Shown here: in pieces, positions 35,644-35,870 of the stretch
How the letters are laid out: every line of letters begins with the position of its first letter
Numbering within the stretch: position 1 is the stretch's first letter
Assembly: GCA_035690725.1 (NCBI GenBank)
Contig: DASSKF010000109.1
Span: forward strand, 1 to 35,870
Direction: 5' to 3'
Origin: DASSKF01 sp035690725
GTDB taxonomy: Bacteria > Actinomycetota > Actinomycetes > Actinomycetales > Dermatophilaceae
Length of the DNA stretch: 35,870 nt
Notes under the pieces: generated by a model
Told to the model about the DNA's origin: nothing
The model's database searches: none
Seen by the model: the letters and a program-made list of their open reading frames with translations, nothing else
Position numbers and translations under genes: made by a program

Positions 35644-35870
35644 ATGACGATGACCTCGACCAGCACGACCGCCACGACGAGGCCCACGACGGGCACCCCG
35701 GCACCGGTCGCGGGCACGACCCTCGACCTGCTCGACCGCTCCCGGGCCAGCCTGCTCGCCGCGTGCTGCAGCTCCAGCGCCGACGAGCGCTACGTCGACG
35801 CCCACCTCGGTGCGCTCCGGGCGGCCGCCGCCCTGCTCGCCGCACGGCGGGTGCCCGGTCCCCGGAGCCG
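35644..35870 (+). CDS. SAV_6107-family HEPN protein, N-terminal part (cut by the window edge)
   Basis: This frame is open from ATG 35644 to the edge (75 codons). After a Thr-rich lead, TLDLLDRSRASLLAACCSSSADERYVDAHLGALRAAAALLAARRVPG matches the start of SAV_6107-type HEPN domains: a four-helix fold in which members elsewhere act as RNases or nucleotidyl-binding partners. The RxxxxH motif typical of RNase-active HEPN would lie beyond the edge. GGAGG at 35635-35639 is 4 nt before the ATG. It is the second gene of the damage-inducible unit, 87 bp after DUF6504; that gap has three copies of CACCATCCG-like 9-mers (35611-35637). Known neighbours imply imuA-like and imuB next. Confidence 0.75.
   Translation, partial: MTMTSTSTTATTRPTTGTPAPVAGTTLDLLDRSRASLLAACCSSSADERYVDAHLGALRAAAALLAARRVPGPRS

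Noticed and set aside
1..35870. tRNA, rRNA, insertion sequence, integrase, toxin-antitoxin or phage genes
   Set aside because: No cloverleaf-like sequence, transposase or integrase motif, or related neighbour pattern was seen on either strand.

Overview
This window is a stretch of high-GC chromosome (by eye roughly 72-74 percent G+C) from an actinobacterium. Frequent GTG starts, GTGA and ATGA start-stop overlaps, many promoters lying 5-8 nt from a start codon, and a gene order matching Mycobacterium and Streptomyces suggest a member of the Micrococcales, perhaps of the Intrasporangiaceae, Ornithinimicrobiaceae or Dermatophilaceae type. The family placement is inference. I see no tRNA, rRNA, CRISPR array, insertion sequence or prophage. 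Apart from the accessory insertions noted below this is core chromosome.

Layout. 1-3.2 kb: the end of trpD, a stand-alone Lrp/AsnC ligand-domain protein, a DEDDh exonuclease / GIY-YIG (UvrC-like) fusion, and a divergent small four-cysteine protein. The last two are driven by a back-to-back pair of near-identical promoters that match the PafBC (RecA-independent DNA damage) consensus. 3.2-8 kb: a gluzincin-type lipoprotein, an M48 membrane protease and a FadD15-type acyl-CoA synthetase. 8.1-11.5 kb: a tightly overlapping operon of an SRPBCC protein, a cysteine-rich small protein, two tandem ROK glucokinases and a degenerate EEP-fold protein. 11.5-15.9 kb: a membrane protein and an alpha/beta hydrolase, divergent from a PlsC acyltransferase and the MacS/MacR two-component pair. 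15.9-19.9 kb: a PPC/DUF296 and DUF1028 pair, divergent from pfkA and the class II DAHP synthase.

19.9-24.9 kb looks accessory compared with mycobacterial order: threonine aldolase, a Moco sulfite-oxidase-like enzyme, an EamA exporter, two small membrane proteins, diaminopropionate ammonia-lyase and a decayed LysR regulator. 24.9-28.6 kb: a PASTA Ser/Thr kinase (PknL position), a LysM/SLT wall hydrolase with His/Lys-rich linkers, and an Rv2175c-type DNA-binding protein. 28.7-32.9 kb: a carotenoid set (heterodimeric lycopene cyclase, crtB, crtI, prenyl synthase). 33-35 kb: metF, a small putative zinc protein and a YbaK deacylase. 35-35.9 kb: a DUF6504 gene and a SAV_6107-type HEPN gene behind a promoter carrying both a PafBC motif and a perfect LexA box. 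I predict that a translesion mutasome operon (imuA-like, imuB, dnaE2) continues past the right edge.

The order trpD, exonuclease, fadD15, SRPBCC, plsC, aroG, pknL, Rv2175c, idsA, metF corresponds, as I recall it, to M. tuberculosis Rv2192c to Rv2172c. The two ends of the window share DNA damage control. The most notable signals are the damage promoters, a large set of predicted leaderless promoters, and an over-represented in-phase heptamer GGCATAC/GTATGCC.
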